From assembly GCA_944323445.1 (NCBI GenBank), contig CALUSM010000014.1:1-59668 (forward strand): a DNA stretch of 59,668 nucleotides. Reading direction: 5' to 3'. Shown piece after piece: positions 42,789 through 52,298 of this stretch. Under the pieces are notes generated by a model. That model was not told where the DNA came from, did not search any database, and was given only the letters and a program-made list of their open reading frames with translations. Within the stretch, counting starts at the first letter, position 1. Each line of letters starts with the position of its first letter. This DNA is from an uncultured Bacteroidales bacterium (lineage in GTDB: Bacteria; Bacteroidota; Bacteroidia; Bacteroidales; UBA932). The position numbers and the translations under genes are program-made.

Positions 42789-43676
42789 CTATGCCCGCGT
42801 CTGGAACAGAGCCACCAGGCTCTTGACATAGTCCTGGTCGGTCCGGATGCTGACCGTGTCCACCTTGTACTTGCGGAGGGTCAGCAGGGTCTCGGCGTAT
42901 GCCCTGCGCGCCCACTCCCCGTAGGCGTCGCGGACAGAGCGACGGGATGTGTCCACGTAGACGGTCCTGTCCGTCTCATTGTCCCTTATCGGGATAAGAC
43001 CTACGTCGGGCAGGGTGCGGTCCCTCTCATCGTAGATGTTGATCACCGACAGGTCGTGACGGTTCACCGCCACCTTCAGGGCATCCTCATAACGGGGACG
43101 GAAAGTCTGAGGGTCAATGTCCAGCATATCCGACAGCAGGAACGCCGTACAGCGCTTTTTCATGGCATTGGTAAGGAATCGCAGTGCCTCCCCTATATCC
43201 GTGCCCTTCTCCTCCGGGCGGAACTCCAGGACCTCGCGGATAATCCTCAGCAGGTGGCTGCGGCCCTTCTTGGGAGGGATGAATTTCTCCACGCGGGTAC
43301 TGAAGAACAGGGCCCCGACCTTGTCATTGTTGATGGATGCTGAAAATGAAAGCACCGCCGCTATCTCCGCCGTCAGGTCCTTCTTCGTCTTGGACGAGGT
43401 TCCGAACCAGCCTGAGCCGCTGGCGTCGATGAGCAGCATGACGGTCAGCTCCCTCTCCTCCTCGAACACCTTTATATAAGGAGTACCCGTGCGGGCAGTC
43501 ACGTTCCAGTCCATGTTGCGCACGTCGTCGCCGATCTGGTACTCGCGCACCTCGCTGAAGGCCATGCCGCGGCCCTTGAAGGCCGAGTGGTACTCTCCCG
43601 CGAAGATCTGGCTCGAGAGGGCCCGCGTCCTGATCTCTATCTTGCGTACTTTCTTCAACAGGTCGTTGCTGTCCAT
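42789..43676 (-). CDS. DUF58 domain protein of the MoxR/Bat system
   Basis: A 295-residue cytoplasmic protein with the DUF58 signature (DDVRNMDWNVTARTG, KVFEEERELTVMLLIDASGS), in which DASGSG supplies a VWA-type metal site. It has no membrane segment. It lies 3 bases downstream of moxR and is expected to be the VWA-type partner of the MoxR ATPase, as in many bacteria. Confidence 0.9.
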   Translation of the reverse strand: MDSNDLLKKVRKIEIRTRALSSQIFAGEYHSAFKGRGMAFSEVREYQIGDDVRNMDWNVTARTGTPYIKVFEEERELTVMLLIDASGSGWFGTSSKTKKDLTAEIAAVLSFSASINNDKVGALFFSTRVEKFIPPKKGRSHLLRIIREVLEFRPEEKGTDIGEALRFLTNAMKKRCTAFLLSDMLDIDPQTFRPRYEDALKVAVNRHDLSVINIYDERDRTLPDVGLIPIRDNETDRTVYVDTSRRSVRDAYGEWARRAYAETLLTLRKYKVDTVSIRTDQDYVKSLVALFQTRA

Positions 43677-43679
43677 AGA

Positions 43680-44672
<993 letters not shown>

Positions 44673-44732
44673 ATCAAAATATTTGTATTTTTGTCATCGA
44701 AAATTTACAAAAATAATCGATTTTCTCCAATA

Positions 44733-45521
44733 ATGAGGTTTTTCGCTTCAATATCTTACAACGGCTCGGGGCTCTCCGGATGGCAGATTCAGGACAACGC
44801 GCCCAGCGTTCAGGACGAAGTCCAGAAGGCCATGTCCGCCGCTCTGGGGGAGAAAATCACGGTTGTCGGGGCAGGAAGGACGGATGCAGGAGTCCATGCT
44901 TCGGACTTCACGGCCCATTTCGACTCTGACTGCCGCCAGCTGCAGGAAGACCCCGCGCACTTAGTCTACAAAATAAATGCCATTCTGCCGAAAAATATTG
45001 TGGTGCACGGCATCGTCCGGGTAAGGGACGACGCCCACGCCCGTTTCGACGCCGACAGCCGCACCTACCGCTACTACATCCACGGCCGGAAAGACCCCTT
45101 CGTGAAGGATTTCTCATGGTACTGCAGGTTCCCTCTGGACGCGGAGGCCATGAACCGCGGAGCGGAGCTGCTGCTGGGACGGCACGATTTTAGCTGCTTC
45201 GAGAAGACCGGGAGCGCAGCATCGTCCCCCGTATGCGAAGTAACCGCAGCCGGATGGAGCCGCTGGACTCCGGTAACTGCCCCGATGCAGGGGACTGAAG
45301 CCGGATATCTGGTATTCACCGTCACCGCCAACCGTTTCCTGCGCAACATGGTCCGCGCCATTGTCGGGACCCTGGTCGAGGTGGGACGCGGACGGCGGGA
45401 GCCTGAATGGGTCCTGGACGTACTCGCCTCCCGCGACAGATGCCGGGCAGGGCAGTCCGTACCGGGCCACGCCCTTTTCCTGACAGAGGTACATTATCCT
45501 GAAAACGTATTCAAATATTGA
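44733..45521 (+). CDS. truA: tRNA pseudouridine(38-40) synthase TruA
   Basis: A 262-residue enzyme from the ATG at 44733 (MRFFASISYNGSGLSGWQIQ; the frame is open upstream only through a TTG). The catalytic aspartate lies in GAGRTDAGVHA, with the ADSRTYRYYIHG and NRFLRNMVRAIVGTLVEVGRG motifs. It modifies uridines in the anticodon stem-loop of several tRNAs. A -7-like box TATTTTTG is at 44686-44693. It is followed by the exbB-like gene after 10 bases. Confidence 0.96.
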   Translation: MRFFASISYNGSGLSGWQIQDNAPSVQDEVQKAMSAALGEKITVVGAGRTDAGVHASDFTAHFDSDCRQLQEDPAHLVYKINAILPKNIVVHGIVRVRDDAHARFDADSRTYRYYIHGRKDPFVKDFSWYCRFPLDAEAMNRGAELLLGRHDFSCFEKTGSAASSPVCEVTAAGWSRWTPVTAPMQGTEAGYLVFTVTANRFLRNMVRAIVGTLVEVGRGRREPEWVLDVLASRDRCRAGQSVPGHALFLTEVHYPENVFKY

Positions 45522-45531
45522 TTGATAAATT

Positions 45532-46227
45532 ATGCTGACACTACTCCAAGCCAACACTGCAGACCTCCTGGTCCAGGAGGCAGCCGCCCCCGAAAAGATG
45601 TCCCTCATCAAGATGGCCGTCGCCGGAGGATGGCTGATGATCGTCCTTCTGCTTCTTTCCGTCATAGCTATCTACATCATAGGCAACCGCCTGTGGGTCA
45701 TCCGCCAAGCCGGCAGGCTGGACCCCCGTTTCATGGACAACGTCCGTGATCTCGTAGGGGCAGGAAAGACCTCAGCGGCCATCGGTCTCTGCCGTGAGAC
45801 AGACTCGCCCACCGCCCGCCTCATAGAGAAAGGGCTGGAGCGCCAGGGCAATCCCCTGCCCGACATCCAGGCCGCAGTGGAGAACGTTGCCAACATCGAG
45901 GTGGCCAAGCTCGAGAAAGGACTGCCGATGCTCGCGACAGTGGCCGGAGGCGCCCCGATGATCGGATTCCTCGGCACCGTGATAGGTATGATCCAGGCCT
46001 TCTACAACATGGCCTCCGCCGGCAGCAACATCGACATCACCCTCCTCTCAGGAGGCATCTACACCGCCATGGTAACTACTGTGGGCGGTCTGTTCGTCGG
46101 CATCATCGCCTACTTCGGATACAACTGGCTCACCTCCCGCATCAACGACATCGTATTCAAGATGGAGAGCGAGACCATCGCCCTGATGGACATCCTTTCC
46201 TCCGGAAATACCTCAAAAGAGAACTAA
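45532..46227 (+). CDS. exbB: MotA/TolQ/ExbB proton channel family protein
   Basis: A 231-residue inner-membrane protein with three predicted membrane helices (MAVAGGWLMIVLLLLSVIAIYII near residue 30, then APMIGFLGTVIGMIQAFYNM and IYTAMVTTVGGLFVGIIAYFGY). It has the conserved cytoplasmic loop GLERQGNPLPDIQAAVENVANIE-type region and the G-LGTV motif of the family. It is the first of an exbB-exbD-tonB set that would power the TonB-dependent receptors, including those in this window. Confidence 0.92.
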   Translation: MLTLLQANTADLLVQEAAAPEKMSLIKMAVAGGWLMIVLLLLSVIAIYIIGNRLWVIRQAGRLDPRFMDNVRDLVGAGKTSAAIGLCRETDSPTARLIEKGLERQGNPLPDIQAAVENVANIEVAKLEKGLPMLATVAGGAPMIGFLGTVIGMIQAFYNMASAGSNIDITLLSGGIYTAMVTTVGGLFVGIIAYFGYNWLTSRINDIVFKMESETIALMDILSSGNTSKEN

Positions 46228-46230
46228 GCG

Positions 46231-46644
46231 ATGGCCATCAAACGCAGAACCAAGGTCGAGCCGGCATTCTCGATGTCATCCATGACCGACATCGTGTTCC
46301 TGCTGCTGATATTCTTCCTGGTGACATCGACCCTGATCAACCCCAATGCCCTGAGGCTACTGCTGCCCAAGAGTACCAACCAGATCTCGGCCAAGGCCTC
46401 CGTCAGTGTGTCCATAAAGCATTATCCGGAGCAGGGAACATGCACCTACCACATCAACGGAGATCCGCAGGCCGTGCCGTTCTCCGACATCGAGCCGGCC
46501 CTCCAGCTCCTGCTGCGGGACTCCGATGACCCCACTTTCTCGATATACGCCGACCGCACCGTACCCGTCGAGGAAGTAGTCAATCTGATGAACATCGCAA
46601 AACGCAACCAATTCAAAGTGATTCTGGCCACCGCACCGGAATAG
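46231..46644 (+). CDS. exbD: ExbD/TolR family biopolymer transport protein
   Basis: A 137-residue protein with one N-terminal membrane helix (MTDIVFLLLIFFLVTSTL) preceded by MSSMTDIVF, in which the conserved aspartate forms the proton path, and a periplasmic domain ending in the IYADRTVPVEEVVNLMNIAK motif. It is 3 bases after exbB and 9 bases before the tonB-like gene. Confidence 0.93.
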   Translation: MAIKRRTKVEPAFSMSSMTDIVFLLLIFFLVTSTLINPNALRLLLPKSTNQISAKASVSVSIKHYPEQGTCTYHINGDPQAVPFSDIEPALQLLLRDSDDPTFSIYADRTVPVEEVVNLMNIAKRNQFKVILATAPE

Positions 46645-46653
46645 AAAAAACAG

Positions 46654-47406
46654 ATGAAGTACAAGGCCACATATGCAGGTATTCTGCTCACCGCCGCCGT
46701 CCATGCCGGACTTCTGCTGCTGGGATTCAAGTCCCGGCTGCATACCGTGGACACTCCGCCGGCCGTCCAGGGCATGCTCATTGAGTTCACGCCCGAGGCT
46801 GAGTCCGTGCCCGTAAGGACTGCCGTCGGGATAGAGCCCAGGGCAGAGGAGGCGGCTCCGGAGGAGGAAGTCCGCCTGGTGCAGCGGTCCGAGGCGCCTG
46901 TAGCTGCTGATATGACGGAGAATACCGGTGTAGAGACCTCCGTAGGGGATGAGGGAGATGTGGAGGTGCCAGAACCGCCGGCCGAGAAACCCATTGACCG
47001 CCGGGCCCTCTTCTCCAGCCGCCGCTCCAACCGCACCGACACTGCAGCCGTACAGACAGCGGAGACAGCCACGGACGATCTCGAAGCAGGACATCCCAAG
47101 GGCAATACCGAAGAAGGCTCTCCCGACGGCCGTCCTACAGCCCGCCTCGAAGGCCGCACCGTCATGGGCAACCTTCCCCTCCCCGACTACTCCGTCCAGA
47201 ACGCCGGCACCGTTGTCGTACGCATCATGGTGGACCAGTACGGAACCGTCACCAACGCAATTCCTGGAGCCCGTGGCACCACCGTTCAGGACGCAACCCT
47301 CTGGGAAGCGGCCAGACAGGCTGCCCTCAAGGCCAAGTTCAACATCTCGGCCTCCGCTCCTCCGGTACAGGAGGGTACGATATCCTATGTTTTCACACTC
47401 CGCTGA
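46654..47406 (+). CDS. tonB: TonB-like energy transducer
   Basis: A 250-residue protein with one N-terminal membrane helix (AGILLTAAVHAGLLLLGF), an acidic, proline-poor linker (about 40-165) and a C-terminal TonB-like domain (GTVVVRIMVDQYGTVTNAI, then the AARQAALKAKFN helix). The linker lacks the usual Pro-Lys/Pro-Glu repeats. It completes the exbB-exbD-tonB set. The mobile element begins within about 40 bases of its stop codon, so its native terminator may have been displaced. Confidence 0.83.
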   Translation: MKYKATYAGILLTAAVHAGLLLLGFKSRLHTVDTPPAVQGMLIEFTPEAESVPVRTAVGIEPRAEEAAPEEEVRLVQRSEAPVAADMTENTGVETSVGDEGDVEVPEPPAEKPIDRRALFSSRRSNRTDTAAVQTAETATDDLEAGHPKGNTEEGSPDGRPTARLEGRTVMGNLPLPDYSVQNAGTVVVRIMVDQYGTVTNAIPGARGTTVQDATLWEAARQAALKAKFNISASAPPVQEGTISYVFTLR

Positions 47407-47408
47407 TA

Positions 47409-47450
47409 CAGAATTATCAAAAATCTCTGGAATAACCTCGAAAAACGGGT
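47409..47450. repeat. Left-end direct repeats of the element (candidate attL)
   Basis: CAGAATTA (47409-47416) followed by TCAAAAA recurs as CAGAATTACAAAAA at the right end. AAAAACGGGT (47441-47450), preceded by ACCTC and a G, recurs at 58005-58014 preceded by ACCTC. The stretch 47451-47683 holds more integrase-site-like sequence (TTTGCAAATCATTACCC near 47560) similar to TTGCCAAGTCATTACCT at the right end, and no gene. Confidence 0.45.
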
Positions 47451-47683
47451 GAAATGACGCTAAACGACTTAATATCAGAGTTGTTACGGTGTCAAATGAT
47501 GACAAGCCGAAAAAGCGGAAAACGCAAAGAAAAGCGGATTTAAGAAGAAGAATGGTTTGCAAATCATTACCCGTGAAAGAGTAAGATTTAACATATGGGA
47601 GATGCTATTGCACCGTTTGTCACCGATTTGCATATCAAGGTCTAACTCGTTGATATTTAACTTTGCAAACAAAAAAAACGAGT

Positions 47684-48904
47684 ATGGCAAGAAGTACATT
47701 CAAAGTGCTGTTCTACGTGAACGGCAGCAAGGAGAAAGACGGTATTGTCCCCATCATGGGACGAGTGACAATCAACGGTACTGTGGCGCAGTTCAGCTGC
47801 AAGCAGACCATCCCGAAAACCCTTTGGGATGCGAAAGGCAACCGAGCCAAAGGCAAGAGTGCCGAAGCACGGAACGTCAATCTGGCATTGGACAACATCA
47901 AGGCGCAAATCATCAAGCACTATCAGCGCATATCCGACCGAGAGGCATACGTAACGGCTGAAATGGTGCGCAATGCCTACCAAGGGGTAGGAAGCGAGTA
48001 TGAGACACTGATAAAGGCTTTTGACAAGGATTGCGCCAACTTCCTGAAACGTGTCGGTAAAGACCGCAGCATCGGCACGTACAAGGTCATGGTAAGGGCA
48101 AGGAACTATGTCGCAGCCTTTATCAAGTCATTCTACAGACGGACGGACATGTCCATGCTGGAACTTACACCCGACTTCATCAAGGAGTTTGCGGCTTATC
48201 TTACGGCTGAACGGGGACTGAAAAACGCCACCATCTGGCTGAACTGCATGTGGCTGAAAGGGGTGGTCATGCGTGCGCACTATAACGGACTGATACCGAG
48301 AAATCCGTTTGCGCAGTTCCATATCAGCCCGAATGTTAAGGAACGGGAGTATCTGACAGAGGACGAAATCAAAAGAATCATGGCGCACGAGTTTGACAAC
48401 CCCACCCTCGCATTGGTGCGGGATCTGTTTATTTTCGCCTGTTTCACCGCCTTGTCTTTCGTGGATATGAAAGAACTCACAACGGATGAAATAGTGGAGG
48501 TGAATGGTGAGAAATGGATATTGTCGAAACGGCACAAGACAAATGTCCCGTTCCAAGTGAAGCTGCTGGATATTCCCTTGCAGATAATCGAACGGTACAA
48601 GTATCTGTCGGAAGACAAGCTGGTTTTCGGGAAAATCAACTATTGGACGATGTGCAAACAGCTGAAAAAGGTAATGGCGGAATGCGGAATAGAGAAGCAA
48701 ATCTCCTACCATTGCGCTCGTCATACGTTTGGAACACTGGCTCTTAGCAAGGGGATGCCCATTGAAAGCGTGAGCCGTGTTCTGGGACACACGAACATTG
48801 TCACGACTCAAATCTATGCGAAGATAACCACGCAGAAACTTGACAATGACCTGACGATGTTCGGCAACAAGCTGAACGCATCGTTCGGAAGTGTAACCCC
48901 ATAA
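47684..48904 (+). CDS. int: Tyrosine site-specific recombinase (IntDOT-like integrase)
   Basis: A 406-residue integrase from the ATG at 47684. It has an N-terminal arm-binding region (STFKVLFYVNGSKEKDG), a SAM-like core-binding domain and the catalytic domain with HCARHTFGTLALSKG (HxxR), GHTN and the nucleophile tyrosine in QIYAKI. The first catalytic arginine of the family is a serine (CFTALSFVDMKEL), the same change known in IntDOT of Bacteroides CTnDOT, so activity is not ruled out. A -7 box TAACTTTG is at 47658-47665. It catalyses integration and excision of the element. Confidence 0.93.
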   Translation: MARSTFKVLFYVNGSKEKDGIVPIMGRVTINGTVAQFSCKQTIPKTLWDAKGNRAKGKSAEARNVNLALDNIKAQIIKHYQRISDREAYVTAEMVRNAYQGVGSEYETLIKAFDKDCANFLKRVGKDRSIGTYKVMVRARNYVAAFIKSFYRRTDMSMLELTPDFIKEFAAYLTAERGLKNATIWLNCMWLKGVVMRAHYNGLIPRNPFAQFHISPNVKEREYLTEDEIKRIMAHEFDNPTLALVRDLFIFACFTALSFVDMKELTTDEIVEVNGEKWILSKRHKTNVPFQVKLLDIPLQIIERYKYLSEDKLVFGKINYWTMCKQLKKVMAECGIEKQISYHCARHTFGTLALSKGMPIESVSRVLGHTNIVTTQIYAKITTQKLDNDLTMFGNKLNASFGSVTP

Positions 48905-48916
48905 CCAAGCATAGCC

Positions 48917-49300
48917 ATGAAACGAAGCATCATAACAACAGACGGTAACGGCAACATCATCATGCCGACCGACATTAGCGCAACCGCCATGAGCGAATGG
49001 GAACTTTGCGACCTGTTCGGAGTAACCGCCCCGACATTCCGTGCAGGGCTGAAGGCTCTTTGCAAGAGCGGAGTTTTAAGGGAATACGGGATAAGGCGAA
49101 GCATACGGGTATCCGATAATTGCTGTATGGAGGTTTACAACCTTGAAGCGATAGTTACCCTCGCTTTCCATATCGGCACATTCGGAGCGGAACGGGTACG
49201 CAATGCCGTTCTTGAAATACTGTACCTGCGAAAAGAGAAAACAAGCATCTTCTTCTCGCTGAATACCAACGGTATATCCAAATCCGAATACTTCTCGTAG
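48917..49300 (+). CDS. Unknown element protein with a predicted helix-turn-helix
   Basis: A 127-residue protein 12 bases after the integrase. The segment MSEWELCDLFGVTAPTFRAGLKALCKSGVL looks like a helix-turn-helix, which in this place could be an excision or transcription factor. The C-terminal part (ERVRNAVLEILYLRKEK) is helical. Similar small proteins commonly follow integrases in Bacteroides elements; no precise function is assigned. A strong terminator lies 73 bases downstream. Confidence 0.7.
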   Translation: MKRSIITTDGNGNIIMPTDISATAMSEWELCDLFGVTAPTFRAGLKALCKSGVLREYGIRRSIRVSDNCCMEVYNLEAIVTLAFHIGTFGAERVRNAVLEILYLRKEKTSIFFSLNTNGISKSEYFS

Positions 49301-49373
49301 CTGAATGCCTGACATAATTCACTCGGTAAGTCAGTAATTCATTAAGTCAGTACGACAGACGCTCTGATTTTTT

Positions 49374-49415
49374 CTCCCGAAAAGCGTAATCCGACATTCG
49401 CTTTTCGGGAGTTTT
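49374..49415 (+). terminator. Terminator after the integrase operon
   Basis: A perfect 13-bp stem, CTCCCGAAAAGCG (49374-49386) with 49399-49411, followed by TTTT. Just before it, TAAGTCAGTA occurs twice in direct repeat (49327-49336 and 49343-49352). Confidence 0.9.
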
Positions 49416-49525
49416 CCGTTTGCACAACCCGTTTCCTGTCCCAAACCATTGAAAGTTTTTGTTTCGGGGGCTATTTGTCACCATTCTGCCGTGTTTTGCA
49501 TAACAACCTATCCGATAATTGATTA

Positions 49526-49533
49526 TATTTTTG
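49526..49533 (+). promoter_or_regulatory. -7 promoter box of the replication/mobilization operon
   Basis: TATTTTTG lies 35 bases before the helicase start. No -33 element is found at the standard distance. Confidence 0.45.
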
Positions 49534-49568
49534 CAGCTGGTAATTTTCAAACTTAAAACCATTTGATT

Positions 49569-50809
49569 ATGTCAGCTATCGAACAACAGGACAGCCACAG
49601 ACCGCCATCGGATGGCGGCATGGCAAAGGAAGAGTTTATCCGAGTGGGGACAACGCTCTATAAGATTGTGGAGCAGCCCAAACTGAACGGAGGGTATATA
49701 AGGAAACGCATCGCATGGAACAACGAGACCCTGCGACAGGATTACGGCAAGGATTACATCGGCAGAGTTCCCAAGTATGACGGCTTCTGCACAGTACCCG
49801 AACACATCGGCTACCGTTCCGTGGTCGGCAAGTTCCTTAACCTCTACGAACCGATAGACCACCGACCGCAGGAGGGCGATTTATCGCATATCCAATCTTT
49901 GGTACGGCACATCTTCGGGGAACAGTACGAGTTGGGGATGGACTATCTGCAACTGCTCTACCTGCAACCAATTCAGAAGTTGCCTATCCTGCTGTTGGTG
50001 TCGGAAGAACGCAACACGGGCAAAAGCACCTTCCTGAACTTTCTGAAAGCCCTTTTTCAGAACAATGTGACTTTCAACACCAACGAGGATTTCCGCAGCC
50101 AGTTCAATTCCGACTGGGCTGGCAAGCCCTTATCGTGGTGGATGAGGTGCTGCTCAACCGCAGGGAGGATAGCGAGCGGTTGAAGAACCTCAGCACCACA
50201 CTTTCCTATAAGGTGGAAGCCAAAGGCAAAGACCGTGATGAGATTGCGTTCTTCGCCAAATTCGTGCTGTGTTCCAACAACGAGCATCTGCCCGTAATCA
50301 TAGACGCAGGGGAAACACGCTATTGGGTGCGCAAGATAGACCGCTTGCAGTCCGATGATACCGACTTCCTGCAAAAGCTGAAAGCGGAGATACCCGCCTT
50401 TCTCCATTTCCTGCAACACAGAAAACTGTCCACCGAAAAGGAAAGCCGGATGTGGTTCAACCCCACATTGCTGCATACAGAAGCCTTGCAGAAGATTATC
50501 CGTAGCAACCGCAATCGGCTGGAGATAGAGATGTCGGAACTGCTGCTTGACATTATGGTTGCAATGGATGTGGATAGCGTTTCATTCTGCCTTAACGACC
50601 TTGTCGTACTGCTGGTGCACTCGCAGGTAAAGGCGGAAAAGCACCAAGTGCGTAAGGTGGTGCAGGAGTGCTGGAAACTGACACCTGCACCAAACGGGCT
50701 TACCTACACCACCTATCAGGGCAATTACAACAGAAGTTGTCACTATGAGCCGATAAAGAGGGTGGGACGCTTCTACACCGTCACAAGGAAGCAACTCGAA
50801 TCCCTGTAA
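49569..50809 (+). pseudogene. SF3-type primase-helicase of the element, split by a frameshift
   Basis: Two frames that together code for a helicase of about 413 residues. The first (from ATG 49569) holds Walker A, SEERNTGKSTF, and ends with a false tail and stop at 50183. The second carries VVDEVLLNRREDSER (Walker B), the sensor-like FVLCSNNEHLPVI and the C-terminal winged-helix part to 50809. Adding one C to the CCC at 50127-50129 restores KPLIVVDEV exactly across the join. The sequence has no slippery heptamer, so programmed frameshifting is unlikely; it is a real mutation or an assembly error. The intact product would unwind element DNA during replication after excision or transfer. Confidence 0.85.
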
Positions 50810-50839
50810 TACTATCATTTTTCTGTTGAATTGTTGAAT

Positions 50840-51064
50840 ATGGGTATAAATACACTGACAATAAACGATATACATTCTCAACAAAATCTCAACAAGCCAA
50901 AAGAGAAGTTGAGAGACCACCGACACCCGTTTGTGGATTTCTCTTTTGGCGAGCGGTTTGTTGAGAAGATGTTGAGAGGTTACGAGGCTGTATATAAACA
51001 TATTACATTGACAATTCATCAAATCAACAAATTTTCATCAACTTCAAAACCGTATGTAATATGA
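50840..51064 (+). CDS. Small unknown protein preceding the primase
   Basis: A 74-residue, basic protein (MGINTLTINDIHSQQNLNKP, then HRHPFVDFSFGERFVEKMLRGYEAVYKHI) starting 30 bases after the helicase frame. Its stop overlaps the primase ATG by 4 bases, which favours real translation. No known domain is recognised. Confidence 0.5.
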   Translation: MGINTLTINDIHSQQNLNKPKEKLRDHRHPFVDFSFGERFVEKMLRGYEAVYKHITLTIHQINKFSSTSKPYVI

Positions 51065-52032
51065 CAATCCAAGATGTAAAGCAAATCAAACTGGCAGACT
51101 ATCTGCAAAGTCTGGGCTATACGCCTGTAAAGCAACAAGGCAGGAATCTGTGGTACAAATCACCGTTACGGGAAGAAACGGACGCATCGTTCAAGGTAAA
51201 CACCGAGCTTGAAAGATGGTATGACTTCGGCATCGGCAAAGGCGGAAACATCCTCGCATTGGCAGCGGAACTCTACCGTTCGGAAGATGTAGCCTATCTG
51301 TTGAGACGCATAGAGGAGCGGACAGCATACATCCGCCCTGCATCGTTCTCTTTTGGCAGACAGCATTCCGACAATCGTACTTATCAGGGATTAAAGGTTG
51401 GAGAATTGTCCTCCCCTGCTCTTATAGCCTATCTGCAAGAAAGGGGAATAAACATCGGACTTGCCAAAAGAGAATGCAGGGAGCTTCGGTTTATGAATGC
51501 CGACAAACCCTATTTTGCCATCGGCTTTCCGAACATGGCAGGAGGATATGAAGTGCGCAACAGATACTTCAAGGGATGTGTCGCCCCGAAAGATATCACC
51601 CATATCCGACAGCAGGGCGGACAACGATGTATGTGTTACCTGTTCGAGGGGTTCATGGATTACCTTTCATTCCTTACCATCCGAGTAGAAAACAATCCGC
51701 AACACCCGCGATTGGACACACAGGACTATATCATATTGAACTCCGTTTCCAATCTTGCAAAAGCGGAAAGCATATTGGAGACCTACACCCAAGTCGGCTG
51801 TTTCCTTGACAACGACACGGCAGGACGGAACACTTGCAAGAAGCTGAAAGAGAAGTTTGGGGAACGGCTGCTTGACAAGTCAATGTACTATCGTGAGTAT
51901 AAGGACTTGAACGACTACCTGTGCGGTAAGCCCTTGTCCCAATCGGCAGAGCCGATAAAGGAGAAGAAGCAAGTCCAATCCGCAAGGCGGATGATGCAGC
52001 CACCGAAAAAGAAAGGGGGATTTCATCTGTAA
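51061..52032 (+). CDS. CHC2/Toprim-type DNA primase of the element
   Basis: A 323-residue primase-like protein. The N-terminus has the CHC2-like fold without zinc cysteines (LADYLQSLGYTPVKQQGRNLWYKSPLREETDASFKVN), where residue blocks match the family. The Toprim centre has YLFEGFMDYLSF (glutamate of motif 1) and VGCFLDNDTAGRNT (DxD-like acidic motif). It likely makes primers for replication of the transferred strand. It is coupled to the preceding small gene by ATGA and followed by the oriT-like region. Confidence 0.85.
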   Translation: MTIQDVKQIKLADYLQSLGYTPVKQQGRNLWYKSPLREETDASFKVNTELERWYDFGIGKGGNILALAAELYRSEDVAYLLRRIEERTAYIRPASFSFGRQHSDNRTYQGLKVGELSSPALIAYLQERGINIGLAKRECRELRFMNADKPYFAIGFPNMAGGYEVRNRYFKGCVAPKDITHIRQQGGQRCMCYLFEGFMDYLSFLTIRVENNPQHPRLDTQDYIILNSVSNLAKAESILETYTQVGCFLDNDTAGRNTCKKLKEKFGERLLDKSMYYREYKDLNDYLCGKPLSQSAEPIKEKKQVQSARRMMQPPKKKGGFHL

Positions 52033-52082
52033 TGTGCTCGTCTGCTTTCCGAAAGGTATTTAGACAGAAATACCATAGCTCA

Positions 52083-52255
52083 ATAGGGCGTTTTCTTCAC
52101 GCATTACTCCGTAACGCTAAAAACACCCTATCGAGCCAAAGGGAAATCCCTTTGGAAACCCTGTGCAAACGAGAGCAGAAGCCAAACTCGTTTGGATTAT
52201 GCCGAGTGCAGCAAGGGTTCATTTGCATAATAAACCCTGTGAGCCGATGCCACAG
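52083..52255. other. Candidate origin of transfer (oriT)
   Basis: This 266-base space between primase and relaxase is unusually rich in dyads: ATAGGG/CCCTAT (52083-52088, 52126-52131), the perfect CCAAAGGG-AAAT-CCCTTTGG (52136-52155), CAAACGAG/CTCGTTTG (52166-52173, 52187-52194), AGGGTT/AACCCT (52214-52219, 52233-52238) and CTGTG/CACAG (52237-52241, 52251-52255). Its position directly before a MOBV relaxase is where oriT lies in related plasmids and elements. An 80-codon open frame here (52032-52274) has no coding features. Confidence 0.55.
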
Positions 52256-52298
52256 GCAGAGAGAAGAAACATAACGATAACCGCAAAATAGAAATAAA

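Noticed and set aside
50120-50140. Programmed ribosomal frameshift in the element helicase
   Set aside because: The sequence AAG CCC TTA TCG lacks a canonical slippery heptamer, and no stimulatory hairpin was evident. A one-base loss in a C-run explains it fully.
52032-52274. 80-codon frame between primase and relaxase
   Set aside because: It covers the inverted-repeat cluster, has no family features, and the DNA is better explained as an oriT region.
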